Origin: Gymnopilus junonius
Taxonomy: Eukaryota > Basidiomycota > Agaricomycetes > Agaricales > Galerinaceae
Direction: 5' to 3'
Length of the DNA: 64,000 nt
Assembly: GCA_015501075.1 (NCBI GenBank)
Contig: JADNYJ010000131.1
Location: 53,238-117,237 of the forward strand
Shown: positions 11,107 to 22,459 of the stretch, piece after piece
Layout: every line of letters starts with the position of its first letter
Numbering within the stretch: position 1 is the first letter of the stretch
Position numbers and translations under genes: made by a program
The notes under the pieces: generated by a model
What the model was told of the DNA's origin: nothing
The model's input: only the letters and a program-made list of their open reading frames with translations
Databases searched by the model: none

Positions 11107-14100
11107 TCAGAATGCTATCTCATGTGCATGGTGATCTATATACTTGTTAACATAGTATGCCTGAAATGCGTCTAGACTATTATGAAACTTGACCCTCTGA
11201 GAAATGAAAACATTACCAGCCACAGGCATTAAGTGTGCACAGCGCAAAATTGAACCAAGATGAATAACCGACTGAGCCCACTCACCAAGAGCATTGAAGT
11301 TAGGCTCCACCATCCACATACCTGTATCGTGCAAGGCTCTTCACCAATGGTCGAGAACCATTCTACAAGAGCACATGGATATGTAACTCTGCAATGGACT
11401 ATGGAAAGAAATAAATGGACTCAAGCCACAAGCAGGCCATGGAATCCTTCCTCTACCATATTTCCAACAATGAAAACAGTGTCACATCATCCGGGTCCCT
11501 TTCGCCATGACCTAACAGCGCGGATTCTCTCACGAAACATTCCAGATATGCCAGATCTGTCACTCAGAGTGTAATACAGTGCCACTGCTGAGGGAAAGAC
11601 ATAAACTTTTCCCTCAACTTTGGGACATTGATCTTGGGGAACATCATCAAGAGGTGTATTGTCATCTGGGTTAATTTGCTTGTAAAGGAAACGGGAGATG
11701 GCATCATGAAGATGGGGCAGGTCCAGATGATCCCCGAGGTCATCAGGGTGATGAGGAAGATGAGGAACTAGATAATCAATTGAATCAGTACATCAATCCA
11801 TGTCAGTATAAAACAAACACACTGGCTTTCTGAGACAATATGACATCTGCAAGTAAATCATTGTCCACAGCACCTCCATCCTCATCCTCATCTTCTTCAA
11901 GACCCTGGCTAGCTGGAGGTGTCATGTCTTCGACTGTGACTGATGTGGTGCCATAGAGAGCTTGCTGCAACATGCCTTGAGCACGAAAATCAACTCGAGC
12001 CATGGCAAGTTTGTCGAGATGCTGATTGGTAACAAGCATCTGGCCAAGTGCTTCATAATGATTGGAATGATGCCAGGGCTCCTTGATGGCCTTAATGTGC
12101 TTCGACTCCATTATCAAGGAACAGAGCCCATTGGGGGCACCAAACTCCTTTATGAGGTGATGGTAGTGGGTCAAGGAATGTTGACATGGAAGGGAGTAGC
12201 CATCAGGTCACACAAGATCAAAGGCGACCCGGTGGTGGTGAAAGTTCTTGACTGCTTCATTGATTGATACTAAATCATCATCGTCAATGACCGAGTGATA
12301 GACAAGGTAGCAGAACTCCATGAAAGAGCTAATGGTGCAGACCATTTCAGGAGGAACATGACCCATGATGGCAGGTAGGTACACTTTCATCAAGGCTTTG
12401 GAGTCGTCTCCGGTCCATTGCTTGAACCCACGGCCTTCAGGAAAATGTCATAGGCCTGCGAAGGAGGGAGCAGCGGCAATGTGGTTGTCGATGTCTGTTA
12501 GAATCCTCTTGGCTTCAGCAGGAGTGTGAATGGCTTCGATGTAGTCAGTGACCCAGGTGACGAGATGGTCCTTGAAAGTCCCCTTGATGATTTGATGAAG
12601 GAGGTCAGGCGAAAGGAGTTCATGGATGTCTGCACGAGGGAATCCATGTGTGAATGGCTGCAGAAACATGTCAGCAACCCATAAATCATGATCATTGTGA
12701 GTACGTTCGGGAACATACCATAATACCATCCACAATACCATAATCATCCCACAATGATTTTGATCCCAATGTCTGCACAAGCTGCTCAGTGAGTTCATGT
12801 GTGCGACGTCCTCCTCCTCCATCGAGATTATCAAAAGGGGCATCACATCTAGGAAGAGACTGGTCAACAATTGAGATTCTGAACACGATGAGAATGACAT
12901 CATTAATGCTTACCGGGCACACCAGTTCTGGACAATGCATGTGAGAAGGACCTGCTCTGGGTAATCAGCGATGTATGGTCCAAGTCCATAAATTGTTCGG
13001 CGGTAGTGGCCATCTGCATACCAAACAACCTCCGGTTTTTCCATCCATGGTTTGAGAGATTGAAGAATATGGTTGAGTGACGCATGAAAAAGCTGTCGAC
13101 GAAACACGCGAAACTCATCAGAGTCTTTGTGTGCTTTATCAGCTGAAGTCCAGCAATCAAATATATGCTAAAGCTTGAACTGGAATTTACTTACTTTTAG
13201 GGATTGCGAGAAAGCCCAGCAGCATTAGTGCATTGCGATGAGCTCAACGGACATTGTTATGAACCAAGCCATTGGATACATAAAGGGGGTAATAGTCATT
13301 CTGACCTGTTGCAACTGAAACGGTAGTCTTGTCGCTACCGAGAATGACAGGGCAGAATGTGGCCCCATGCGTAGCTGGATCTTCGCCAATTTTATCCTAC
13401 AGACAATTAGCGCAGATACAGGGATACAAAAAAGCAGTCACATACAGCCTGTCTCCATGCAAAATTCCCAGACATGAAATCTGTGTATCGCTGAGTCCCA
13501 TGCTCATCTCGAACCAACTTTGGTGCAAAATCCATTTCATTTGTGAAGTCGCAATTTCTGAGTTGCTGCTTGATGACCAGACATGGATCTCGGAACCATA
13601 CATCATATGCGGCATGCTTCCATGATGGGCCATTGGGGTCACTCGATCCAGCACCTTGGTAAGACACACTGAAAGACTGCCAGGGAACCTCGCGACTTCA
13701 ACCGAGTCGATTGTTTCATAGAGATCTTCCTTATTGACAAAGGGTGGGTCTTGATCTTCTGAGAGAGTTGCTGCCCATACTTGCAGGAGGTCTTGATGTT
13801 GGTTGCTGACATTTGATCTCAACATAAAGAAGGTCTGCTAGCTCAAAAGCAGGGCGCCCTTGTTCGAAGGGAAACCAATCAGTTGACGTTGATCCTCCCA
13901 TGGCAGTGGAGGGGTGCCTGCATCGAGAAGTTCCCTTCGGATCACAAGGAAGGCCTTGAATAAGAGTTGAAGTACAATGGTGTACTATGAGCTTTATTGA
14001 CTTACCATTCAAAAGGGGGTGGTGTTCGAGTACCTCTTTTTGGCGAGGAAGTTTGACATTCAGATCCCCTTCATCTCGCAGCTCAGGTAGCTCGAACATC

Positions 14101-14300
14101 GGAAAGTCTTGATGGTTTGCAAACTCAGGTGATGGTGCATTTGGTGCGAGATTTGTGGGAGGTTCTGGCATCAGAGACGGATCTCACTGAGGGACACGGT
14201 GTACTCTCATATGGTTTGAGAGCCTGCCTCTGGTAGTAAACATGTCTTCACATCCATTGACTATACATGGGATGTTCCTTGGTTTGATCGTTTGAGGCAT
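11107..14300 (-). pseudogene. Plavaka transposase
   Basis: Starts at the ATG at 14300-14298. A C2H2-type finger follows (CIVNGC, then F-x5-L-x2-H-x3-H) near 14200-14270. Conserved Plavaka blocks appear in order: LADLLYVEIK (13.83 kb), DPPFVNKEDLYETIDSVE (13.7), FRRQLFHASLNHILQSLKPW and IYGLGPYIADYPEQVLLTC (13.1-12.92), HELLSPDLLHQIIKGTFKDH (12.6), LPAIMGHVPPEMVCTISSF (12.37), HHLIKEFGAPNGLCSLIMES (12.15), and the C-terminus FQAYYVNKYIDHHAHEIAF (11.12). It lies in several frames. Some gaps may be introns, but stops such as the TGA after HRVPQ near 14190 look like CGA-to-TGA decay. Probably inactive. Confidence 0.85.
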
Positions 14301-14434
14301 GGAACAAGCAGAAGAGTCGAAGGGGCTAGAGTAAACAGAGATGCGTGAGTACTGACGAACGAGGTTTGAATTTGAAATTTCAGCAAAAAAATGGTGCTTA
14401 CCATTGCCACATCAACATTCCTCACTCTTGAACC

Positions 14435-16667
14435 ATGACCACCTTTATCATGCCCCCCAAGTCCAAACAGACCTCCGACACTGCTGCATGGTTCAAGTCC
14501 ATTGTTGTGACTAGGAAGATGAACAAAGATGCACATCCAGGTCAGATCATCCATGGCAACAGTCGAAAGCGACGTACCAAAGAAGAAATGGCCGAGTACA
14601 GGGCTGAGTTGGCCCATGCGCAGGAGGAGAAAAAATGTGTCAAAGAAGAGAACCTTCGCACTGCGGCTGCCATTGAAGACAAGCTATACTGTGAGGATAT
14701 CGAGCATAATGCACCTTGACCAGTGACCACGCAGCCCGCATTCCATCCACCAGGGAGAGCTTCATCTACGACAGCAGATGTGGTGACTCAATCTGAACCT
14801 AGGGAAGATGAACAAGATAACAAAGGTTAGTTGACTTGTCTATTGCAATGACAAGTTGGCACTCACTTTTCAAGATCCACAGGAGAAGGGAACATGGTTG
14901 ATGTTGAGCAAGATCATGTTGACAGTGGGAATCGGAGTGTATGATCCAGAAGGTGATAATGGTGGGGATGAGAGTGAAGTCGAAGCCGAGGCGATGAGTG
15001 ACAATGAACTCAGAGATAAGCCATCGAAGCCTGTCACTAAAGGTCAAAAGGCTAAAACTGGCCGAGCTGACATCAGTGCTCTTTGACAGACCATACCCAT
15101 GGCCACTCCCACCTCTCATTCCGTTACTCCCACCACTGCAGAAACAAAATGCAAAGCAGATGCAAAGTAAGTTCTGATCTATTGTTATCTTATGATCTTT
15201 TATATGACATTTCTTTACCTCTAGCCATGAGCGCGGACTAAGCAAGAAAGCTAAGAAGAATGACCCCAAGTGTGGCCCTGCAGGCATGATCAAAGGTTGG
15301 CAGGTGGCTGAGGATGTGAAGCTCGCTGCTTCTCTTCAGGCGAAGACCAACAAAGAAGAAGATTTGATGGTGTGCATGGGCGGATTTGTGGGGGATGAGG
15401 AGACAGATGATGTCGAACATTTGGCTTTATCGAGCTTGATGAAGACCTCAAAGAAGCTGCTGGTATGTCTTCACTTGCCTCGCTTCATCGAAATTTTCTA
15501 ACTTCAGCTCCAGCCTTCCATCATCAAGGTAACCAAAGCCAAGTCTGGACCTCCAGCTCGTATGAAGAAGGATGCTCATGGTGGTGCCAGGAAAGCGAGG
15601 GAGTCTAACCTTCCTGATGGGGCCGCCGAAGACTTTCGAAACAAAGTGACCCCCAAGGTCCAGATTCTTGCCGGTACTATGCCCAGTGCTTGGAAAGGTC
15701 TCTCTGTCCCTCAGATTCAGTCATTGGTGGATGAAGTGTATGGGGCTGGAACCCATACTGTTAAGCATGACTCTCCCTGGTGGGACCTAGTGAGTTTTTT
15801 CTAGCATCTTCAACTTCTATCACTCACATCGAAGTTCATGAGGTGAGTTACAGACTTAGTGATTGGCGCAGTCACTTCGTCAAGCATGCTCGTATTGCAG
15901 TCACAAATCATATGGCAGTTTTCGATTACGCGGAAGAAGAATACACCAAAGAAGACCTCGCCAAGTATGTCAAGAAATATACATCGCTTGAAGGGAAGCA
16001 AGCACCTACTGCTCGGTTCCACTAGGGGAGTTGGGAAGTCAATGATGAGGATGACATGAGGGTCAAACGCAAAGTAAGTGTTCCTGGGTTTCTTTCTCGG
16101 AATCGTAGGCTAACACAGTCTCTAAGGGATGCTTCCAAAATGAATTGATCCTTTACACCCTAGCAAACACTCACTTCAGTGAGTTTGAAGACATCCCCGA
16201 TCCTCAAGACATATATGATGATGAAATGCCCATTGGGGCATTGATTTTAGCTCTTCAAGCTGTGAGTTCATGCTACCTTTCATTCGCTCATCACTCATCC
16301 CACCTGATAGGTTGAGCATGCCTTCAAGTTTTGGACTACAGGTGAATTTGTAGAAGACTCAAGGCTCAAGTTCAATGCCAACACATATGATGATTTGTTA
16401 GAATGCAAGAAGAAGCCTGACAGATCAGTCAAAGAAGTCCTCACATGTCGCTCAAGCCTTTACTTGCCGTCAGTTCAAAGCCTCGAGAAGAAGCATTGGG
16501 TCAGCATTTTCAAGGCCGCAAGTGCAATTCTGGGGCAGTCCAAAGTTGGCAAGAAGAAGAAGGGCCACAGCAAGTCAGCCTCCTCAGCTGCTAGCTCAGA
16601 GGTAGAGCTCGAGGAGTCAATGCCTGTGTTTACCCTTCATTCCGATGAAGACTCTGACGAAGAGTAG
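14435..16667 (+). CDS. Plavaka companion protein, multi-exon
   Basis: Divergently oriented partner of the transposase, starting about 135 bp from it. It begins MTTFIMPPKSKQTSDTAAWF. A Lys/Glu-rich helix comes next (RRTKEEMAEYRAELAHAQEE). Exons at about 14.85, 15.23, 15.51, 15.84, 16.13 and 16.32 kb give KGWQVAEDVKLAASLQAKTN, SLVDEVYGAGTHTVKHDSPW, YRLSDWRSHFVKHARIAV and a globular block (MPIGALILALQA, then FKFWTTGEF). The tail is basic then acidic, ending SDEDSDEE. The C-terminal block resembles the fungal DUF6532-type region often found with Plavaka elements; that link is from general knowledge, not tested. A stop at 16023-16025 within an exon may mark decay. Molecular function unknown. Confidence 0.6.
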
Positions 16668-16740
16668 TTCTTATGTAGTATGGCTGTATTAGCTCATTGA
16701 ATGGATTGATTTTGCTCATTATAATTTATTATCCTATGGA

Positions 16741-16937
16741 AAGATCTGAAAGACATAAGCCCAAAAGACCCACATCATCTTTATAATGATGACCTTGGTC
16801 TTTGAAAGATGAAGCTAGGTCTGTCAAAGACATGTACCTTTCTTTCAAAAGACCTCAGTCTTTTAGGTCTTTCAGGTCTTTCACGTCTTTCCAAAGATGT
16901 GAAAGATGTGAAAGAACTTTCTGACATTTTCCTGATG
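16741..16937. repeat. right terminal inverted repeat plus AGGTCTTT subterminal repeats
   Basis: Holds AAAGACC/GGTCTTT units on both strands and ends in TTTTCCTGATG, the inverse of the left end. Such clusters may be transposase binding sites; that is inference. Confidence 0.75.
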
Positions 16938-16945
16938 TGGGGAAT

Positions 16946-18335
16946 GGTAGGCAAGCCTGGATGCCAATCCAGACAAAATTTGCAGAATTTTAGGTCAAAG
17001 GCCAGGTGCCAATCCAGACAAAATGGATCCAAAATACTCAGATAGCCTGATCAACAATCCAGACAAGAATTGTGGACAGGTTTTGTAGGCCTGGTGCCAC
17101 ATCCAGACAAATATCTGAGTGATACAGTAGTCAAGTGGGGTGTAGGCACAGATTTGGGGTTGCTGCACCAGAGTGCTAGTTCAATCCTCATATACCACAA
17201 TTTCTTTTCCTTCTCTGAATGAACTTTTTCACTGCCTAGAACCATAATTAATCTATCATGTTTAAAGTCAAATATTATTTGGCACAAACCAGCTCCAGAT
17301 GGCCACAATGGCATTGTTGATGGCACTTCAGCTTCAGAGCTACCTGCTGGTAATGCTGCTAATGCCATGGTGACTGCTGCTACTGTCACAAAGAAGGTTT
17401 GTTCATTCTCTGTTAATCATGATCATGGCTCAATGCTCATCTTGTCTCTCAATATCAGGCACTGACTCAACACAAGAACTTATTCATCAAGTTGAAGGTT
17501 CCAAGATTGACAGAGCTGATAGATGCTAGGGTAACAGGTCTTTGACCTCTTCAAGTGGGAGATTATGGGTTTCTTGTCACTCTTCAGGGCATTGTGCTTG
17601 GCAAAGGTGCACCTACACTCTTTTTGAGGATTATTTCTTAATTAACACTACTGTATCACAGTCATAGCTTTTTCTTCAAAGACAGGGGGCAAAAATGGAA
17701 AACACAGTAATGTCACTGAGTCATCAAACATCATGACAGTTTCCAATATAGCTGTTCAGGTCTTTGAGTACTGCAATCATGAATGTGCATTTCATACTGT
17801 GACCAATGCAACTGTCATGTTTCAGACAAAGCAGTTCCTTCTCATCCCTTCCATTCAATTCCTCTGCCTACTCAATGCCAAGATCTCAGACAATGCCATG
17901 ACTGCCTCTTGTGTTGAGATGCCCAATGCAGACATAGAGTGGTTCAAAGCTTTGAATGATGGCAAGGAACAGGTAGTGGCTGCACTAGTGCTGTCAAGGA
18001 AGTGTAAGACTGAGGGTCTTGACCTTGATGATGAGTAAAGTAGTTACATACCTGCTATGTAGAGCCCAGCTTCTATCTTACATGCCCCTACTGCTTCACA
18101 GAAGCATGCTCAATGGCTCTAGGATGAGTTTGTGAGCACCCTCCACTAATTTTTGCACTCAACAAGGCTGAATCTGTGTATCCAGACAAATTTTAGATGA
18201 AAATTTGGCCACATTTGATATCCAGATAAAATTTGAAATTTTTTGGGTAGGCCAGATGCCATCTGGACAAAATCAGGGGTGAGCCATCTGGACAAAAACC
18301 CCATTTTCAGGATCTGGCCACCCTTACCATTACCC
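16946..18335. mobile_element. probable small DNA transposon with TCCAGACAAAAT repeats
   Basis: ATCCAGACAAAAT-type motifs, often preceded by GCCTGGTGCCA or GGCCAGATGCCA, cluster at 16.95-17.12 kb and again at 18.18-18.29 kb. They bracket about 1 kb of unrelated sequence. The outer ends are only loosely inverted (AATGGTAGG against AATGGTAAGG) and I could not fix a target duplication. It abuts the Plavaka right end. Confidence 0.45.
17733..18038 (+). other. unknown ORF inside the TCCAGACAAAAT element
   Basis: About 101 codons starting at ATG and ending in GLDLDDE. It has no motif I recognise. It lies between the two repeat clusters, so it may be a captured host fragment or the remnant of an element protein. 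The plus-strand frames upstream (17.4-17.6 kb) are broken. Confidence 0.3.
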
Positions 18336-18770
18336 AGGGTCCTATTAGGGCTTATATTGGTTTGAGGGGCAGTGTTGAATTATAATTACCAAATGTCACT
18401 ATAAGTGCTACTCTGGTGCACTCACATTCTAAGCACAACCACAAATATTTCTCTCCAAAGGTATTATATTGAATATTCTCTTTTCTCTGGTTTATGGCCT
18501 ATGTAGTAGCCTCTTGTATATAATTCATGGCTGCATTTTCAGTCTTACATCCCCTTTGTAAATTACTGTTTGATACTATTCTACTTGTAGATATTTACAG
18601 TACATTTCTTTCATAGTATTTAAGCTATGGACATTAGCACAAATACCTCAGTGATCTCATCAATCACTGAGGTGAGTTTTCTACTTATTGATACTGTATA
18701 TAGTTGCTTATTCAAACACCTAGCTACTCCATGTCTAGGTAACTATTAATATACTCTAGTGATCTCATCA
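18336..18770. other. AT-rich region, possible solo LTR
   Basis: From about 18374 the sequence begins TGTTGAATTATAATTACC, which resembles copia LTR starts, but I cannot find a matching copy or a duplication. A 22-bp repeat containing AGTGATCTCATCAATCACT occurs at about 18649 and 18759. No gene seen. Confidence 0.25.
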
Positions 18771-19180
18771 ATCACTGAGCCACTCTGTGTCTAGGAATCT
18801 CACATAAGGAATTTGCATTCAAGCACAAGGCTTGTTGCGAAGCTGGTGGCATAGTGAACACATTCCAAAATAAACCAAATCTCATATGGATCATTTGATC
18901 AGAGGCAGTGCAATAACTGGCTATCATTGAGGTACAAAATAATCTCAGTGTATGTTTCATTCTTCTTTGAGAGCATCTGCTTCTTCAATTCTGCATTCAA
19001 TTCTGCTGCCATAGTCATCTCATCCTTTGTTGAGCCATCTGCATTGACTGGACTGATTTCTGGCTGTATTATTGACCACAACCCTGCCTGAATGAGAACA
19101 GCTTCCATGCACAAGGCCCACTCTGCATAGTTGGTGTTTTTGAGGTGCTTGAAGTGTATGGACATGTGAGAGTCACTCAC
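18770..19180 (-). pseudogene. Ty1/copia gag fragment
   Basis: Minus-strand open stretch with the copia gag N-terminal pattern: FKHLKNTNYAEWALCMEAVL, followed by a helix and LNAELKKQMLSKKNETYT. The continuation (YEIWFILECVHHATSF-like in another frame) is broken. It would have formed the copia particle. No LTR or pol is attached. Confidence 0.6.
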
Positions 19181-19696
19181 TATATCAAGGGAAAGGAAGA
19201 AAAAGGCTAATGGAATTTTTTGGTTCTTCAGTAGGTTCTTCTACAGCAATTTGGAGCTGCAACCATCTTCTGCAGTTTATTAGGGTACTGCAACTGTGAA
19301 TTGGAGCAAGCAAGCAAATAAGCAAAAAGCAATGAGACAAGGGTGGAGAGGCTCAAGGTAAGTGCTGAGGGTATATTGCACAATTGTGTTAAAATGAGCA
19401 TGTCTCTGTTGTTCACTTGGGTTGAACAGGGACCCTCACAATCATGCAAGGTCTTTCTCTTTGTTTAGTATTACTTAAATACATTTGTACTGAATATAAA
19501 ATAAAAGTGAAACAAATAGTCAAAGGCCAAGCACTAGCTGCAGCTGTAAAATGAAGAAATAAAAATGAAATGAAAAGCTATGTACATGTTTCTAGTGAGA
19601 AACTTGACTGTCCATTATGGTGTGCTCAATACCACATCTGGAAATCCAACAATCAACCCAGCTCACACTTTTGAGTCATAATACATTATCAATATT

Positions 19697-20168
19697 CTTC
19701 AAGAACAACACACAGGCATTTATGGCAGCAAAATTCACAAAGGATGAAGACTACCAATATTTCTGAGCACTTGCTCAGCAGGCCAATGGTGAGGAGAGAA
19801 AGCATCATGAAGAACTTGTTGCTCACCATGACAAGTGCCAGGCAGAGCAAGCTGCACAGAAACAGGTTTGAGCTGAGAATGCTAGGATATCAGCTGAGAG
19901 AATTGCAGGGGTGAAGATCCTGCTTGATAAAAGTGTTGCAACACTGAAAGGTCAAGCCCTGAAGGATCAAATGAAGGTTTTCCAGGCTGCTCATGCCCCA
20001 AACCTTCAACAGAAGTGAATGCCACATCTGGCTGATGACATGTGCCAAGCACTCTCAGATGCAGTTGATATGTACTTGGCAGGTACATGGAAGCTTACAA
20101 CAGATGAGGAAAGTGATGGGAACACTACTGATTTGGAAGAAGAGGAGGATGACAATGAGGAGGATTAG
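19697..20168 (+). pseudogene. C-terminal fragment of an agaricomycete repetitive coiled-coil family
   Basis: In one frame, interrupted by three in-frame stops, it reads KNNTQAFMAAKFTKDEDYQY, then NGEERKHHEELVAHHDKCQA, then LKGQALKDQMKVFQAAHAPN, and ends in an acidic tail (DLEEEEDDNEED). The same pattern occurs on the minus strand at 28.1-28.5 kb in a much longer copy. Only the last ~150 residues are present here. At least one stop is explained by CGA to TGA. Confidence 0.6.
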
Positions 20169-20436
20169 GTAGAGGAGCCATGGTAGTAATCTATATCACA
20201 TATGTCATTAGACCAGATTTCCATATTAAATTGAGACAATTACATTAATTTAATCACTGAGAACAGGTCATATATTCAATCTTTTGAATATTCTAAACAA
20301 AGAATGGATGAAAGCCATTGAGAACTCAAGGAATGGTGATGTATCAAGAATAGTGACACAGTGTGAGCTGCAACATCATGTGATGGTCCTGTGACATACC
20401 AAGGATTGTACAATCCCACCTGAACTCTTTGGTATG

Positions 20437-21623
20437 TAGGGATTGGCATGGGTAACCCTTGGGTCACTTGAGGGCTACCCAGACCCATACCCTAAAAAAC
20501 CCATACCCATCTGCAAGGGTACAGTTTGTGGCAGGTGGTGGTAGGGGTTTTGATAGGTTTCACAGGTGCAAAAACCCACAAGGGTCAGGCATACAGGTAT
20601 GAATAAACAAGAGGCTGCAAAAGCCTCTCAAATGGCAGCAACAGTCAAAGTTGCCTCACAAGTAGACTGTCATGTCCAATTGACATATGCAGTGATAAAT
20701 GTGAGGGAAACAGGGCTGTGTGAGTGGAGGCTGGTGCTACTGCCATTCACTGCTGCTGGTGCAGGAGCTGCCACCATGCTGGCACTGCTGCTGTCATTGT
20801 GGGCCACCATTACTGCAGGTGCAAGTAGTCATTGCTGATGTGGGCTGCTGTCATTGTAGCTGCTCTTGTCATTGTAGCCACTCTTGTTGTCTGTCATAGC
20901 TGCAAATATTCTCTGAATTCTGTAATAAGAAAGTTAGTGCATATGTCATCACTATTAGGTTTGTAATGCACTGGTGGCAGAACATAGGGGAGGGGTACCA
21001 GCACTGGTAACTCTGACTTGTACTTGTGAGGGAGGAGGGCAGCAAGAGGAGAAGGCAGAGACATGCTGCCAGAGCCCATGACAAGCTAGCTAAGTCTGAA
21101 TGTATGCTGAAAAAAACCACCTCTGACTTGCATTTGCAAGTGAGGAAGGTGGCAGAGTACAGGAGAGGCAAATAGTGAGCACTAAAGGTGCTATGTGGTC
21201 ATTAGCACAGGAAAAATGAGAAGAAAATATTGAAATGAGCCTGCAAATGAATTGCAAGCTTGTTCTGTGCTCACCTGGTTGGGCCTCCTACTACACAGGT
21301 CCCCCCTATGTGTCCAGGCCCCTATCAGCAAAGAAATGGCAGCCAACATCCTTCATTGCAAGAGAGGGAGGGACACTCAGCAGTGGTCAAAAAAGAGAGA
21401 GAGGAGAGGCATGGGGTACTGGAGATGGTTGAGAGCCAAGATAGACAATGATCAACATTTGTTGATCAATATGTGCAGCAGAGTTTAAAAATCTGGCACA
21501 ACCCACTGTGACCCACATTCTGGGTAGGGGTTTGATGAGGTCAACAGAATGGTACCTGGATCCATACCCAGCATACCCTTACCCAGAAACCTGGCAGATT
21601 TGGCATACCTGTGCCAATCCCTA
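20437..21623. mobile_element. hAT-type element, 8-bp duplication TTGGTATG
   Basis: 1187 bp with inverted ends TAGGGATTGGCA-TG/CA-GGTA and a perfect 8-bp direct duplication TTGGTATG at 20429-20436 and 21624-21631. Both match the hAT superfamily. It carries no transposase. Internal sequence 20.89-21.45 kb is a CpG-decayed relative of the CpG-rich repeat at 34.9-35.3 kb in the opposite orientation. Confidence 0.85.
20890..21450 (+). repeat. CpG-decayed copy of the 34.9-35.3 kb repeat
   Basis: The minus-strand peptide TCKCKSEVVFFS here matches ACKCESEVFHPC at about 35.29 kb. The plus-strand peptide GPPTTQVPPMCPG at about 21.28 kb matches GPPTTRVPPACPA on the minus strand at 35.12 kb. The differences are largely CG to TG or CA. 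Confidence 0.7.
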
Positions 21624-21631
21624 TTGGTATG

Positions 21632-22148
21632 ACAGAAAAAAGGATAAAGGCATGGCTAGTAATGTGTTGTGATCATACAGGTCCCACTTGTTCACTGTCA
21701 ATGACAGTGAGCTCATGTTTGGCAATATGTTGCAAACAGCTGTAGCTACAGTCTATGGTACCATCATCCAGCTGCCACTGCCAAACTGTTAAGCTCTCAA
21801 GGGGCCTGAAAATATGGCCATAAGCCTATGGCTTGGTTATGCACTCAGTCTAAAATGTCCAGGAAAAATGCATGCTCAGCATCAACCTGCAGCTCTGCCC
21901 AGGACCAATCACCAGCTTCTAACTCTTTGATTATTTGCTTCCTCACCTCATTTCCATTACTGTGCACCATATTGTCTAGGCTCCACCTTTGGTGAGCATG
22001 AGCACAGGTAGGGGGCATTTGAACACAGACATGATAAAGTTATGTATGGGTTGAAGATATAGATCAGGAAATTTTCATAACTAAGCTAAGGTAGGGCTCA
22101 TGCACAACCTCACCACATCACATGCAAGTGACCTCCTGTGACTTGTTG
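21632..22148. other. no gene seen
   Basis: CpG-poor sequence between two hAT-type elements. It contains short palindromes (AGCTGTAGCTACAG near 21740) but no coding pattern that I can recognise. Confidence 0.4.
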
Positions 22149-22459
22149 GTTCCCACTAGGGTTGTGTAAAAAACTATTTGTTTTTTACCAGCCCAGTTAT
22201 TTACTGGTAAGTTACCTCCTTGATAGGGCAGGGTTTGCAGGTGGTAAGTTACCTGTCTCACATGATAGGTCAGTTAGGGGGCTGAGGAGCAAGGAGGTTC
22301 TAACAGCCACCTTTGGGCTGTATAATTCTAGCCAAGAACATGTAGTATCTCCTATACTGCTTTAGAAGCTGGTCATGATAAGCCATCAGAAATGCACTAT
22401 GTACTTGAGTAGCTAGCAGACCAGTCCTCACTATGTCATTCACAGTAGTAGCTGGACCA

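Larger units (their letters stand above)
10906..16937. mobile_element. Plavaka-type (CACTA-related) DNA transposon
   Basis: About 6.03 kb, bounded by imperfect inverted repeats. The left end reads CATCAGGAAAATGGCA, then AAAAGTTCTTTC. The right end, read on the minus strand, gives CATCAGGAAAATGTCA, then GAAAGTTCTTTC. AGGTCTTT-type repeats lie just inside both ends (10.92-11.03 and 16.74-16.91 kb). Two divergent genes are inside: the transposase on the minus strand and a companion gene on the plus strand. I found no convincing target duplication. CpG is more frequent here than in the flanks, so the insertion is probably younger. Confidence 0.8.
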
